Below, piece after piece: positions 57,321 to 64,000 of a stretch of DNA of 64,000 nucleotides. The position numbers were made by a program, and so were the translations under genes. The notes under the pieces are model-generated. The model saw nothing but the letters and a program-made list of their open reading frames with translations. It was not told the DNA's origin and did not search any database. The stretch spans positions 186,001-250,000 of the forward strand of contig NZ_CP061294.1 in assembly GCF_018687515.1 (NCBI RefSeq). Reading direction: 5' to 3'. Source of the DNA: Polynucleobacter sp. MWH-Spelu-300-X4. GTDB taxonomy: Bacteria; Pseudomonadota; Gammaproteobacteria; Burkholderiales; Burkholderiaceae. Within the stretch, counting starts at the first letter, position 1, and every line of letters begins with the position of its first letter.

Positions 57321-58112
57321 GTGGCCAGAGCGATACAAGATGCAAATTGCATCGTGGTGAAAGTTGGATCAACATTAGTGACTAATAATGGTCAGGGTCT
57401 TGATCATGAAGCCATTGGTCGTTGGGCTGCTCAAATGGCTGAACTCCGTGGAATGGGTAAGCAAGTAGTGATGGTTAGTTCAGGTGCCATCGCAGAAGGT
57501 ATGCAGCGCCTAGGTTGGACTCAACGTCCAACGGATATTCATGAACTTCAAGCAGCAGCGGCTGTTGGTCAAATGGGTCTGGTGCAAGTATATGAAACGT
57601 GTTTTGCTAAACATGGCATTCGTACAGCTCAAGTACTTTTAACCAATGCTGATTTAGCAGATGAGCAACGTTATCAAAATGCGCGCATGACTTTATTGAC
57701 ACTCTTAAAAATGGGTGTGGTACCAATCATTAATGAGAATGACACGGTTGTTACTGATGAAATTAAGTTTGGCGATAACGATACATTGGGCGCCTTAGTA
57801 ACGAATCTTATTGAAGCAGATGCTTTGGTCATTTTGACGGATCAAGGTGGCTTATATAGTGCCGACCCACGTAAAGATGCGAATGCGACATTGATTCAAG
57901 AAGCGATTGCGGGCGATGCTAATTTGGAAGCAATGGCCGGTGGTGCTGGCAGTAGTCTAGGTAAGGGTGGTATGTTGACTAAAGTGCTTGCCGCTAAACT
58001 TGCCGCAAAGAGTGGTGCTGATACGGTGATTGCCTCTGGTTTGGAAAATCAAGTACTCGTGCGCTTAGCTCAAGGCGAATTAATTGGTTCGCAATTAATC
58101 GCTAAGAAATAA
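57321..58112 (+). CDS. proB: Glutamate 5-kinase without PUA domain
   Basis: This 263-residue amino-acid kinase starts proline synthesis by phosphorylating glutamate. The kinase domain is complete: [64 protein letters not shown] and [17 protein letters not shown]. It stops right after this domain ([12 protein letters not shown]), whereas many ProB proteins have about 370 residues with a C-terminal PUA domain. No PUA remnant is seen downstream; the next bases enter the convergent CNP1 gene. It starts with GTG at 57321, with AGGGAG upstream. Confidence 0.93.
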   Translation: MARAIQDANCIVVKVGSTLVTNNGQGLDHEAIGRWAAQMAELRGMGKQVVMVSSGAIAEGMQRLGWTQRPTDIHELQAAAAVGQMGLVQVYETCFAKHGIRTAQVLLTNADLADEQRYQNARMTLLTLLKMGVVPIINENDTVVTDEIKFGDNDTLGALVTNLIEADALVILTDQGGLYSADPRKDANATLIQEAIAGDANLEAMAGGAGSSLGKGGMLTKVLAAKLAAKSGADTVIASGLENQVLVRLAQGELIGSQLIAKK

Positions 58113-58117
58113 ATTAT

Positions 58118-58639
58118 TTAAGGTTTTAATAGCCTTAAGATTTCTTTCGGGTCTTTGCGAGGAATCGAGTTTTCACAGAAAGCATCTTGGATTAAAGCTG
58201 AGTGGTAGCGGTTATAAGTATTTCCTCTAACCGCTTGCCAGCGACTATTAGGTGTTTTGACCCACTTATCATCGCCCTGTAATGTTGCGTATAAGCGCCA
58301 TTCATACTTTTCGCAGCGAAGACCTTCGTAGTTCACTTGTTTGGCGCCGCTTGGGCTAGTGATAACGATGACGTAACGGATGACATCATCTTTGCCAATA
58401 GTCAGTGATTTGGCATCAATCGCAAATGTCAGCGGTGTATTGCCAGAAACAAAAAATGGTTTTAGCTCTGCTGAAGGCGCGGCATCAGGGATTTTGACTT
58501 CCGATTCCATCCAAACTCGAGGCGCATCAGGGTCATTCTCATCAGCAGGATCAACAGCTCTATATTGAGCATGAGCGATTAGGCTGGTGGAGATAAATAA
58601 CCAAACACCTACTTTTAGAAATTTATGAATCAAGTTCAA
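58118..58639 (-). CDS. CNP1-like family exported protein
   Basis: This 173-residue protein has a signal peptide ([18 protein letters not shown]) and the CNP1 domain, with [38 protein letters not shown] and [10 protein letters not shown]. The family is found mainly in betaproteobacteria, usually beside rppH, and has no known function. Its first four bases overlap the rppH stop, so the two are one operon. It ends five bases from proB. Confidence 0.88.
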   Translation of the reverse strand: MNLIHKFLKVGVWLFISTSLIAHAQYRAVDPADENDPDAPRVWMESEVKIPDAAPSAELKPFFVSGNTPLTFAIDAKSLTIGKDDVIRYVIVITSPSGAKQVNYEGLRCEKYEWRLYATLQGDDKWVKTPNSRWQAVRGNTYNRYHSALIQDAFCENSIPRKDPKEILRLLKP

Positions 58640-59235
58640 GAGTTATCCTCGGAAGAATCTTTTTTAGAGTCTCTATGATGGGGTTTAGGAAAATCAAGGG
58701 CTGATCCCCAGGGCATCATCATGAGTCTTGGGCCTTTTGATAAGAAACGCGCCAATTCTGAGAGGGCTAGCTCGTAAACTTCGCGTTTAAAGTCAATCAC
58801 CACATCTAGAGGGATCCAATAGGGGCTCCATCTCCACCCATCAAATTCTGGATGACTGGTTGCTCTGAGACAGATATCGCTATCGCGACCTACCATGCGT
58901 AACAGGAACCAAATTTGTTTTTGACCGCGGTAAGTATGGCGTGCTGGTTTGCCATTGGCAGATCTAGCAGCATTCCCGCGGCGCAAGAATTCAGCTGGCA
59001 CGTCATAACGCAGCCATTCGCGGGTACGTCCAATAATTTGAACGTGTTGCGGCTCTAGACCGATCTCCTCATGCAACTCGCGATACATTGCTTGTTCTGG
59101 TGTTTCCCCATGTTGTATGCCCCCCTGCGGGAACTGCCAGGAGTGTTGGCCAACACGTTTTCCCCAGAAAACTTCGTTGCGCTGATTGAGGAGAACGATG
59201 CCGACGTTGGGTCTATACCCTTCTCTGTCGAGCAT
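58636..59235 (-). CDS. rppH: RNA pyrophosphohydrolase
   Basis: This 199-residue Nudix enzyme removes pyrophosphate from mRNA 5' ends and so triggers decay. It has [32 protein letters not shown] and the Nudix box [20 protein letters not shown] followed by IG. It is longer than E. coli RppH (176), with a basic, disordered C-terminus. It is divergent from proS. Confidence 0.95.
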   Translation of the reverse strand: MLDREGYRPNVGIVLLNQRNEVFWGKRVGQHSWQFPQGGIQHGETPEQAMYRELHEEIGLEPQHVQIIGRTREWLRYDVPAEFLRRGNAARSANGKPARHTYRGQKQIWFLLRMVGRDSDICLRATSHPEFDGWRWSPYWIPLDVVIDFKREVYELALSELARFLSKGPRLMMMPWGSALDFPKPHHRDSKKDSSEDNS

Positions 59236-59316
59236 ATTCGTGCCTTAATCTCTTAATCCTTTAAAATCAATGAATTGATTATAGCTTTAGACCCCTCATT
59301 TTTTATAAAGATAAAT

Positions 59317-61053
59317 ATGAAAGCAACTCAGTTTTTTATTAGTACCCTTAAAGAAGCGCCTGCGGACGCTGAAATTGTTTCTCATAAGCTCATGATGAGA
59401 GCCGGCATGATCCGTAAATTGGGCGCCGGTATTTATAACTATCTGCCTATGGGCTTGAAAGTTATTAGAAAAGTAGAAAACATTATTCGCGAGGAAATGG
59501 ATCGCGCGGGTGCTGTTGAATTGTTAATGCCTGTGATTCAGCCTGCTGAGTTATGGCAAGAAACTGGTCGTTGGGACAAGATGGGCCCTGAGTTATTGCG
59601 TATTAAAGACCGTCACGATAGAGACTTCTTGATTCAGCCAACTTCAGAAGAAGTGGTGACTGATATCGCTCGTCATGAAATCAAGAGTTACAAACAATTA
59701 CCCGTGAATTTCTATCAAATTCAGACAAAATTCCGTGATGAGCGTCGTCCTCGTTTTGGCATCATGCGTGGCCGTGAATTCAGCATGAAGGATGCTTACT
59801 CATTCGATCGAGATGTTGAAGGAATGAAACAGTCTTATGCCAAGATGTTTGAAGCTTACAACAGAATTTTCACTAGACTTGGCTTGAAGTTTAGAGCGGT
59901 GGCGGCCGACAACGGCGCTATTGGTGGCACTGGTAGCCAAGAGTTTCACGTAATTGCTGATACTGGTGAAGATGCAATTGCTTATTGCCCGAGCTCTGAT
60001 TACGCTGCAAATATTGAGACTGCCGAAGCCTTGTCATTAATTGCTGCGCGCGCACCAGGAAAAGAAACGTTAACTGAAGTAGCGACGCCTGGGAAAAACA
60101 AATGCGAGGAAGTGGCAGAGCTTTTAAAGTTGCCATTAGATCGAACAGTGAAATCAATTGTTTTAGCTGTTGATGGTGAAACTGGTGCTCAATTATTTCT
60201 GTTGTTAGTTCGTGGTGACCACGAGTTAAATGAAGTGAAGGCTAGCAAAGTGTCAGGTTTAACTGATTTCCGTTTTGCTAGTGAAGCAGAAATTGTTGAA
60301 TATTTTGGTACGCCTCCTGGTTACTTAGGCCCTGTTAAAACGAAAAAACCATTAACTGTTGTGGCTGATCGCACTGTTGCCAATATGAGTGATTTTGTTT
60401 GTGGTGCCAATAAAGAAGGTTTCCACTTAAGTGGCGTGAACTGGGGTCGTGATTTGCCAGAACCATTAGTAGCCGACATTCGCAATGTTGTCGAAGGTGA
60501 TGCTTCACCAGATGGCAAAGGCGTATTAGAAATTTGCCGGGGTATTGAGGTGGGACATATTTTCCAGTTGGGGACTCGTTATTCAGAAGCTATGAATTGC
60601 GTTTATCTAGATGAAAAGGGCCACTCTCAACCAATGGTGATGGGTTGCTATGGTGTGGGTGTGACGCGTGTTTTAGGTGCTGCGATTGAGCAATGTTTTG
60701 ATGAGCGCGGTATTGTTTGGCCAGTTTCTATTGCGCCATTCCAAGTAGTGATTTGTCCAATGGGGTATGACCGTTCAGAAGCCGTACGTGAAACATCCGA
60801 TCGTTTACACGCTGAACTTCAAGCCGCAGGCATTGAAGTTATTTTGGATGATCGTGGTGAGCGACCAGGGGCGATGTTTGCCGATTGGGAATTAATTGGT
60901 GTGCCTTACCGTGTGGTGATTGGTGATCGTGGTCTAAAAGAAGGTGGCCTTGAATTCCAAGCGCGCACGGATACTGAAGCGACGGTTGTGCCAGTTGCAG
61001 AGATGGCTGCCAAGGTGATTGCTGAAGTGAAGGCTAAGTTGCAGCACTCGTAA
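59317..61053 (+). CDS. proS: Prolyl-tRNA synthetase
   Basis: This 578-residue class-II synthetase charges tRNA-Pro. Motif 2 ([21 protein letters not shown]), the editing INS/YbaK-like insertion (residues about 230-380, with [11 protein letters not shown] and GPVKTKKPL) and motif 3 ([15 protein letters not shown]) are present, so it is the bacterial editing form. I chose ATG 59317 ([10 protein letters not shown]); the frame opens at 59275 without support. Confidence 0.97.
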   Translation: MKATQFFISTLKEAPADAEIVSHKLMMRAGMIRKLGAGIYNYLPMGLKVIRKVENIIREEMDRAGAVELLMPVIQPAELWQETGRWDKMGPELLRIKDRHDRDFLIQPTSEEVVTDIARHEIKSYKQLPVNFYQIQTKFRDERRPRFGIMRGREFSMKDAYSFDRDVEGMKQSYAKMFEAYNRIFTRLGLKFRAVAADNGAIGGTGSQEFHVIADTGEDAIAYCPSSDYAANIETAEALSLIAARAPGKETLTEVATPGKNKCEEVAELLKLPLDRTVKSIVLAVDGETGAQLFLLLVRGDHELNEVKASKVSGLTDFRFASEAEIVEYFGTPPGYLGPVKTKKPLTVVADRTVANMSDFVCGANKEGFHLSGVNWGRDLPEPLVADIRNVVEGDASPDGKGVLEICRGIEVGHIFQLGTRYSEAMNCVYLDEKGHSQPMVMGCYGVGVTRVLGAAIEQCFDERGIVWPVSIAPFQVVICPMGYDRSEAVRETSDRLHAELQAAGIEVILDDRGERPGAMFADWELIGVPYRVVIGDRGLKEGGLEFQARTDTEATVVPVAEMAAKVIAEVKAKLQHS

Positions 61054-61099
61054 ATCACAAATGCATTATTAATAAATAAGCATTCAATTTACATAAAAT

Positions 61100-61137
61100 A
61101 AAAAGGCCAGTGATTACTAGCATCACGGGCCTTTTTT
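61100..61137. terminator. Bidirectional terminator between proS and ffh
   Basis: AAAAAGGCC pairs with GGCCTTTTT, and inside it GTGAT pairs with ATCAC around a 7-base loop, with one A-G mismatch. A-runs and T-runs flank the stem on both sides, so it can stop transcription from both convergent genes. Confidence 0.85.
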
Positions 61138-61160
61138 ACTGTTAACTATTTATCTAACTG

Positions 61161-62525
61161 TTAGCGTTTAAGCATTTTCCCCATGCCCTTGGCTGCCATG
61201 CCAGTTAGCATGCGTGACATCTTGCCACCTTTAAATTGCTTCATCATGGTTTGCATTTGTTCAAACTGCGCTAGTACACGATTAACCTCTTGAACTTGCA
61301 CGCCTGCACCAGCGGCAATCCGGCGTTTACGACTTGCTTTAAGTAGCTCTGGTTTTAAACGTTCTTGAGGCGTCATGCTATCAATGATGCCTTGGGTACG
61401 ACGTACTTGTTTATCAGCAACATTCATATCTGTTTTAGCAGCTGCTTGTGCCAATTGGGCAGGTAATTTATCTAGCAAAGAACTCATGCCACCCATCTGG
61501 CGCATTTGTGTAATTTGCATGCGGAAATCATTTAAATCGAAACCGCCTTTTTTAACTTTTTCAGCTAATTTTTGAGCCTGCTCGATATCAACATTTTTTT
61601 GAGCTTGTTCGACAAGGGCTAGGATGTCACCCATGCCTAAGATGCGGCTGACCATGCGTTCCGCATCAAACGGTTCTAGGCCATCTAACTTTTCAGCGAC
61701 ACCGGCAAACTTGATCGGCACTCCAGTGATGTGGCGTACAGATAAAGCTGCACCACCTCTAGCGTCACCATCTAATTTGGTAAGGATGACTCCAGTTAGC
61801 GGTAGTGTTTCATTAAAAGCTTTAGCAGTGTTGACGGCATCTTGACCAAGCATGGCATCAACTACGAATAAGGTTTCAACCGGGTTGAGTAGTTGATGCA
61901 ATGAACTGATTTCTTGCATCATGGCTTCATCGATACCTAGGCGACCGGCCGTGTCGACGATTAAGACATCGTGATAGTGGCGTTTTGCCCAATCAAGCGC
62001 ATCTCTTGTGATATCGCTAGGCTTTTGGTTTTCAGTGCTTGGGAAAAATTCTGCGCCAGCTTGTTCCGTAACTGTTTTTAATTGAGCGATAGCAGCAGGG
62101 CGATAAACGTCGCAAGAAACAGTTAATACTTTTTTCTTTTGAGTTTCTTTAAGCCATTTGGCTAATTTACCGACTGAAGTTGTTTTGCCGGCACCTTGAA
62201 GGCCGGCCATCAAAATAATCGCAGGAGGCTGCGCAGCTAAATTAAGTTTGCCAGCAGTGGGGTCGCCCATAATGGCGACTAACTCTTTTTGTACGACGCT
62301 GACTAACGCTTGTCCTGGGTTTAAGCTATCAAGAACTTCTACGCCAAGCGCTTTTTCTTTAATATTGGCAATAAGTTCTTTGATGACAGGTAAAGCGACG
62401 TCTGCCTCTAAAAGGGCGAGACGTACTTCGCGTAGCATGTCTGCTGTATTGGCCTCGGTTAATCTTGCCTGGCCGCGCATGGTTTTAACCACACGACTTA
62501 AACGGTCTGTTAGATTTTGGAACAT
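61161..62525 (-). CDS. ffh: Signal recognition particle protein
   Basis: This 454-residue GTPase binds 4.5S RNA and signal peptides of membrane proteins. It has the N domain, the G-domain P-loop GLQGAGKTTSVGKLA, DTAGRLGIDEAMMQEI and TKLDGDARGGAALS, and a methionine-rich M domain with the RNA-binding SMTPQERL...SRKRRIAAGAG region. The start is MFQNLTDRLSRVV at 62525; the frame extends to 62576 over the divergent gene. Only 20 bases separate its ATG from the next gene's ATG, and no ribosome binding site is visible. Confidence 0.96.
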   Translation of the reverse strand: MFQNLTDRLSRVVKTMRGQARLTEANTADMLREVRLALLEADVALPVIKELIANIKEKALGVEVLDSLNPGQALVSVVQKELVAIMGDPTAGKLNLAAQPPAIILMAGLQGAGKTTSVGKLAKWLKETQKKKVLTVSCDVYRPAAIAQLKTVTEQAGAEFFPSTENQKPSDITRDALDWAKRHYHDVLIVDTAGRLGIDEAMMQEISSLHQLLNPVETLFVVDAMLGQDAVNTAKAFNETLPLTGVILTKLDGDARGGAALSVRHITGVPIKFAGVAEKLDGLEPFDAERMVSRILGMGDILALVEQAQKNVDIEQAQKLAEKVKKGGFDLNDFRMQITQMRQMGGMSSLLDKLPAQLAQAAAKTDMNVADKQVRRTQGIIDSMTPQERLKPELLKASRKRRIAAGAGVQVQEVNRVLAQFEQMQTMMKQFKGGKMSRMLTGMAAKGMGKMLKR

Positions 62526-62545
62526 ATGAGCATTAAACTGTAGAT

Positions 62546-63406
62546 ATGAATATTTTAGGTCACCCCAGCCTTGCATGGTTACCCAGCATCCTATATTTCC
62601 TGTTTTTTTGGCAGGAAGTTAGGTTTTATAGCAAAAAAGACGAGCAAAAAGATGGGGAATTAAGTTCTTCCTCTGCTTTAGGTTGCTCGCAGTGGCTTCT
62701 GTTGCCTGTATTGATCTTGCATGGTTTTATCTTGCATGAGTCCATTTTTACCGCTGCAGGGTTCATTTTTGGATTTGCCCAAGCGCTCTCAACCATGGCT
62801 TGGATTGGTGTTTGCTTTTTCTGGGTAGAGAGCTGGTACTTACCTATGAGGGGTCTAAAAGCATTTATTCTTTTGGCGGCAGGTATTTGTAGTTTATTGC
62901 CAATTATTTTTGGTGGTTACGTACTATCTTCAAGAGCAGTGGATGATCCATGGTTTAGAAGTCACTTTATTGTTGCCAATAGCGCCTATGGATTATTAAG
63001 TCTGGCGGCTTTGCATGCTATTTTGATGCATTGGCAAGACAGGTATTTGCATAAAACTCATCAATCATCAGGCTTGTTGACATCATGGGTGAATCGCTTA
63101 CCTCCTTTAATGACGATGGAAAAAATTCTATTCAGAATTTTGACGGTTGGTTTTGCTTTATTAACCTTGACTGTGTTTTCTGGCTTATTTTTCAGTCAGA
63201 CCTTATTTGGTAAAGCTCTATTTTTTGATCACAAAACCATTTTTGGTATTTTGTCCTGGTTAATGTTTGCAGGCCTACTGATTGCCCGTCAACGCATTGG
63301 TTTACGTGGCTTAAGCGCGATTCGTTGGGTGTTAGGTTCTTTTGCGATGTTGTTATTAGCCTATGTGGGTAGCCGCTTTGTGATTGAGGTTTTACTGCAG
63401 CGATGA
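62546..63406 (+). CDS. CcsA/YpjD-like cytochrome c assembly membrane protein
   Basis: This 286-residue protein has about eight hydrophobic spans and the CcsA/HemX-type layout, including SHFIVANSAYGLLSLAALHAI and KTIFGILSWLMFAG. Conserved histidines lie in RSHFIVAN and DHKTIFG. Members of this group are called YpjD or 'cytochrome c assembly family', with an uncertain role in haem handling. It is divergent from ffh, as in many proteobacteria. Its stop overlaps the next gene's start by four bases (ATGA). Confidence 0.85.
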   Translation: MNILGHPSLAWLPSILYFLFFWQEVRFYSKKDEQKDGELSSSSALGCSQWLLLPVLILHGFILHESIFTAAGFIFGFAQALSTMAWIGVCFFWVESWYLPMRGLKAFILLAAGICSLLPIIFGGYVLSSRAVDDPWFRSHFIVANSAYGLLSLAALHAILMHWQDRYLHKTHQSSGLLTSWVNRLPPLMTMEKILFRILTVGFALLTLTVFSGLFFSQTLFGKALFFDHKTIFGILSWLMFAGLLIARQRIGLRGLSAIRWVLGSFAMLLLAYVGSRFVIEVLLQR

Positions 63407-64000
63407 AATGGTTACTATTTGCCATCATCATGGCCGGACTCATTATTTGGTGGCGTTCTGCCCATGTTGAACAAAACAATCGTTCAACCGCTAAACCAAA
63501 GCCGAAAACTCCAATAACGCCAAAATTAATGTCCCAATGCCCTTTTTGTGGCGTGCGTTTTCCTAGTGATGAAGGTGTGGGCGGCTACTGTTCAGTCGCA
63601 CATAAAAAAGCCATTGATTCACGAGGTTGGTGGGGAGAGGCTGAATGGGTTAAGTCGCCTAATTACGATGAGCGTCCGGCTAACATGCCTGTTGAATTAG
63701 TACTGGTTCATCACATTAGCTTACCGCCTGGGCAGTTTTCCGGAAATTACATTGCTGACTTTTTTCAAAATAAATTAGATCCCAAGGCTCACCCTTATTT
63801 TGAATCCATAGCCGATCGACAAGTGTCTAGTCATTTTCTGATTCGCAGAAATGGGCAGGTACAGCAGTTTGTTTCAGCCAATCATCGTGCTTGGCATGCG
63901 GGAGTATCAGATTTTTTTGGTCGAGAACGTTGTAATGATTTTTCGATTGGTATTGAGTTGGAGGGTACGGATGATTTGCCATTCCAACCTGCTCAGTACA
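63403..64000 (+). CDS. Membrane-anchored zinc ribbon fused to AmpD-type anhydro-muramyl amidase (3' end outside window)
   Basis: The frame runs from ATG 63403 to the window edge (199 residues visible). Residues 2-17 are a membrane span (KWLLFAIIMAGLIIWW). A zinc ribbon follows with C46, C49, C63 and H67, matching the small PP0621-type protein of betaproteobacteria. From about residue 75 the sequence is AmpD: SPNYDERP, the zinc ligand H103 in VLVHHISLPPGQF, VSSHFLIRRNGQVQQFV, AWHAGVSDFFGRERCNDFSIG and ELEGTDDLPF. AmpD cleaves the peptide from 1,6-anhydro-MurNAc during wall recycling and normally is a free cytoplasmic enzyme. PP0621 and ampD are usually separate genes, so this looks like a fusion. 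It starts in the ccsA-like stop (ATGA). Confidence 0.85.
   Translation, partial: MKWLLFAIIMAGLIIWWRSAHVEQNNRSTAKPKPKTPITPKLMSQCPFCGVRFPSDEGVGGYCSVAHKKAIDSRGWWGEAEWVKSPNYDERPANMPVELVLVHHISLPPGQFSGNYIADFFQNKLDPKAHPYFESIADRQVSSHFLIRRNGQVQQFVSANHRAWHAGVSDFFGRERCNDFSIGIELEGTDDLPFQPAQY

Noticed and set aside
58118..58138. TTAAGG/CCTTAA hairpin as a terminator for proB
   Set aside because: The stem is only six AT-rich pairs with a 9-base loop and a weak T-run, too weak to call.

Overview
The window reads as chromosomal DNA of a free-living betaproteobacterium of the Burkholderiales, most like the Polynucleobacter group. The reasons are the gene order (rpe-trpEGDC facing apaG-mltA; a complete mra/dcw cluster with a peroxiredoxin between ftsZ and lpxC; dciA head-to-head with secA; argJ-DUF815-mutT facing zapD-coaE-pilDCB; ispB facing rplU-rpmA-obgE-proB; CNP1-rppH; ccsA-like then PP0621/AmpD beside ffh) and an AT-leaning codon choice in Burkholderia-type genes. 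The taxonomic call is inferred from gene content only. I saw no rRNA, tRNA, CRISPR array or intact insertion sequence.

Region by region. Positions 1-2192 look accessory: the tail of a probable HTH regulator, a double zinc-ribbon protein, a palindrome-dense non-coding stretch, an unknown gene with a GxxxNALKHG-type N-terminus, and a second gene-poor stretch with strong inverted repeats. Positions 2193-5671 hold a compact five-gene cluster: extradiol catechol 2,3-dioxygenase, an atypical SDR, a fused double 4-oxalocrotonate tautomerase, a hydratase/decarboxylase of the MhpD/DmpH type, and an NTF2-like protein. It has no semialdehyde dehydrogenase, hydrolase or aldolase beside it. Positions 5674-10347 are the minus-strand rpe-trpE-trpG-trpD-trpC operon. 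Positions 10408-17651 carry apaG, a 38-residue membrane protein missed by length filters, mltA, two divergent crotonase-family genes with paired palindromes between them, a DUF3047 lipoprotein, an M20 amidohydrolase and fadD. Positions 17655-22979 hold a biotin locus (Bug-type binding protein-bioA-bioF-bioD facing bioB), followed by coq7.

Positions 23821-42924 are the division and cell-wall cluster mraZ-rsmH-ftsL-ftsI-murE-murF-mraY-murD-ftsW-murG-murC-ddl-ftsQ-ftsA-ftsZ-peroxiredoxin-lpxC. Most genes overlap by 1-8 bases, and three 10-bp MraZ boxes precede it. dciA/secA, argJ, a DUF815 ATPase and mutT follow. A minus-strand operon (CorB/CNNM transporter, then N-terminally stripped pilB, pilC and pilD, then coaE and zapD) leads to ispB. 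Next come rplU-rpmA-obgE-proB, with a ProB that lacks the PUA domain, then CNP1-rppH, proS, ffh, a CcsA-like membrane protein, and a cut-off gene that fuses a membrane-anchored zinc ribbon to an AmpD amidase.

The most novel candidates are the catechol-dioxygenase cluster with its split-active-site tautomerase and residue-deficient SDR, the membrane-anchored AmpD fusion, the stripped-down pilBCD set, the Bug protein inside the biotin operon, and the palindrome-dense region at 739-949.
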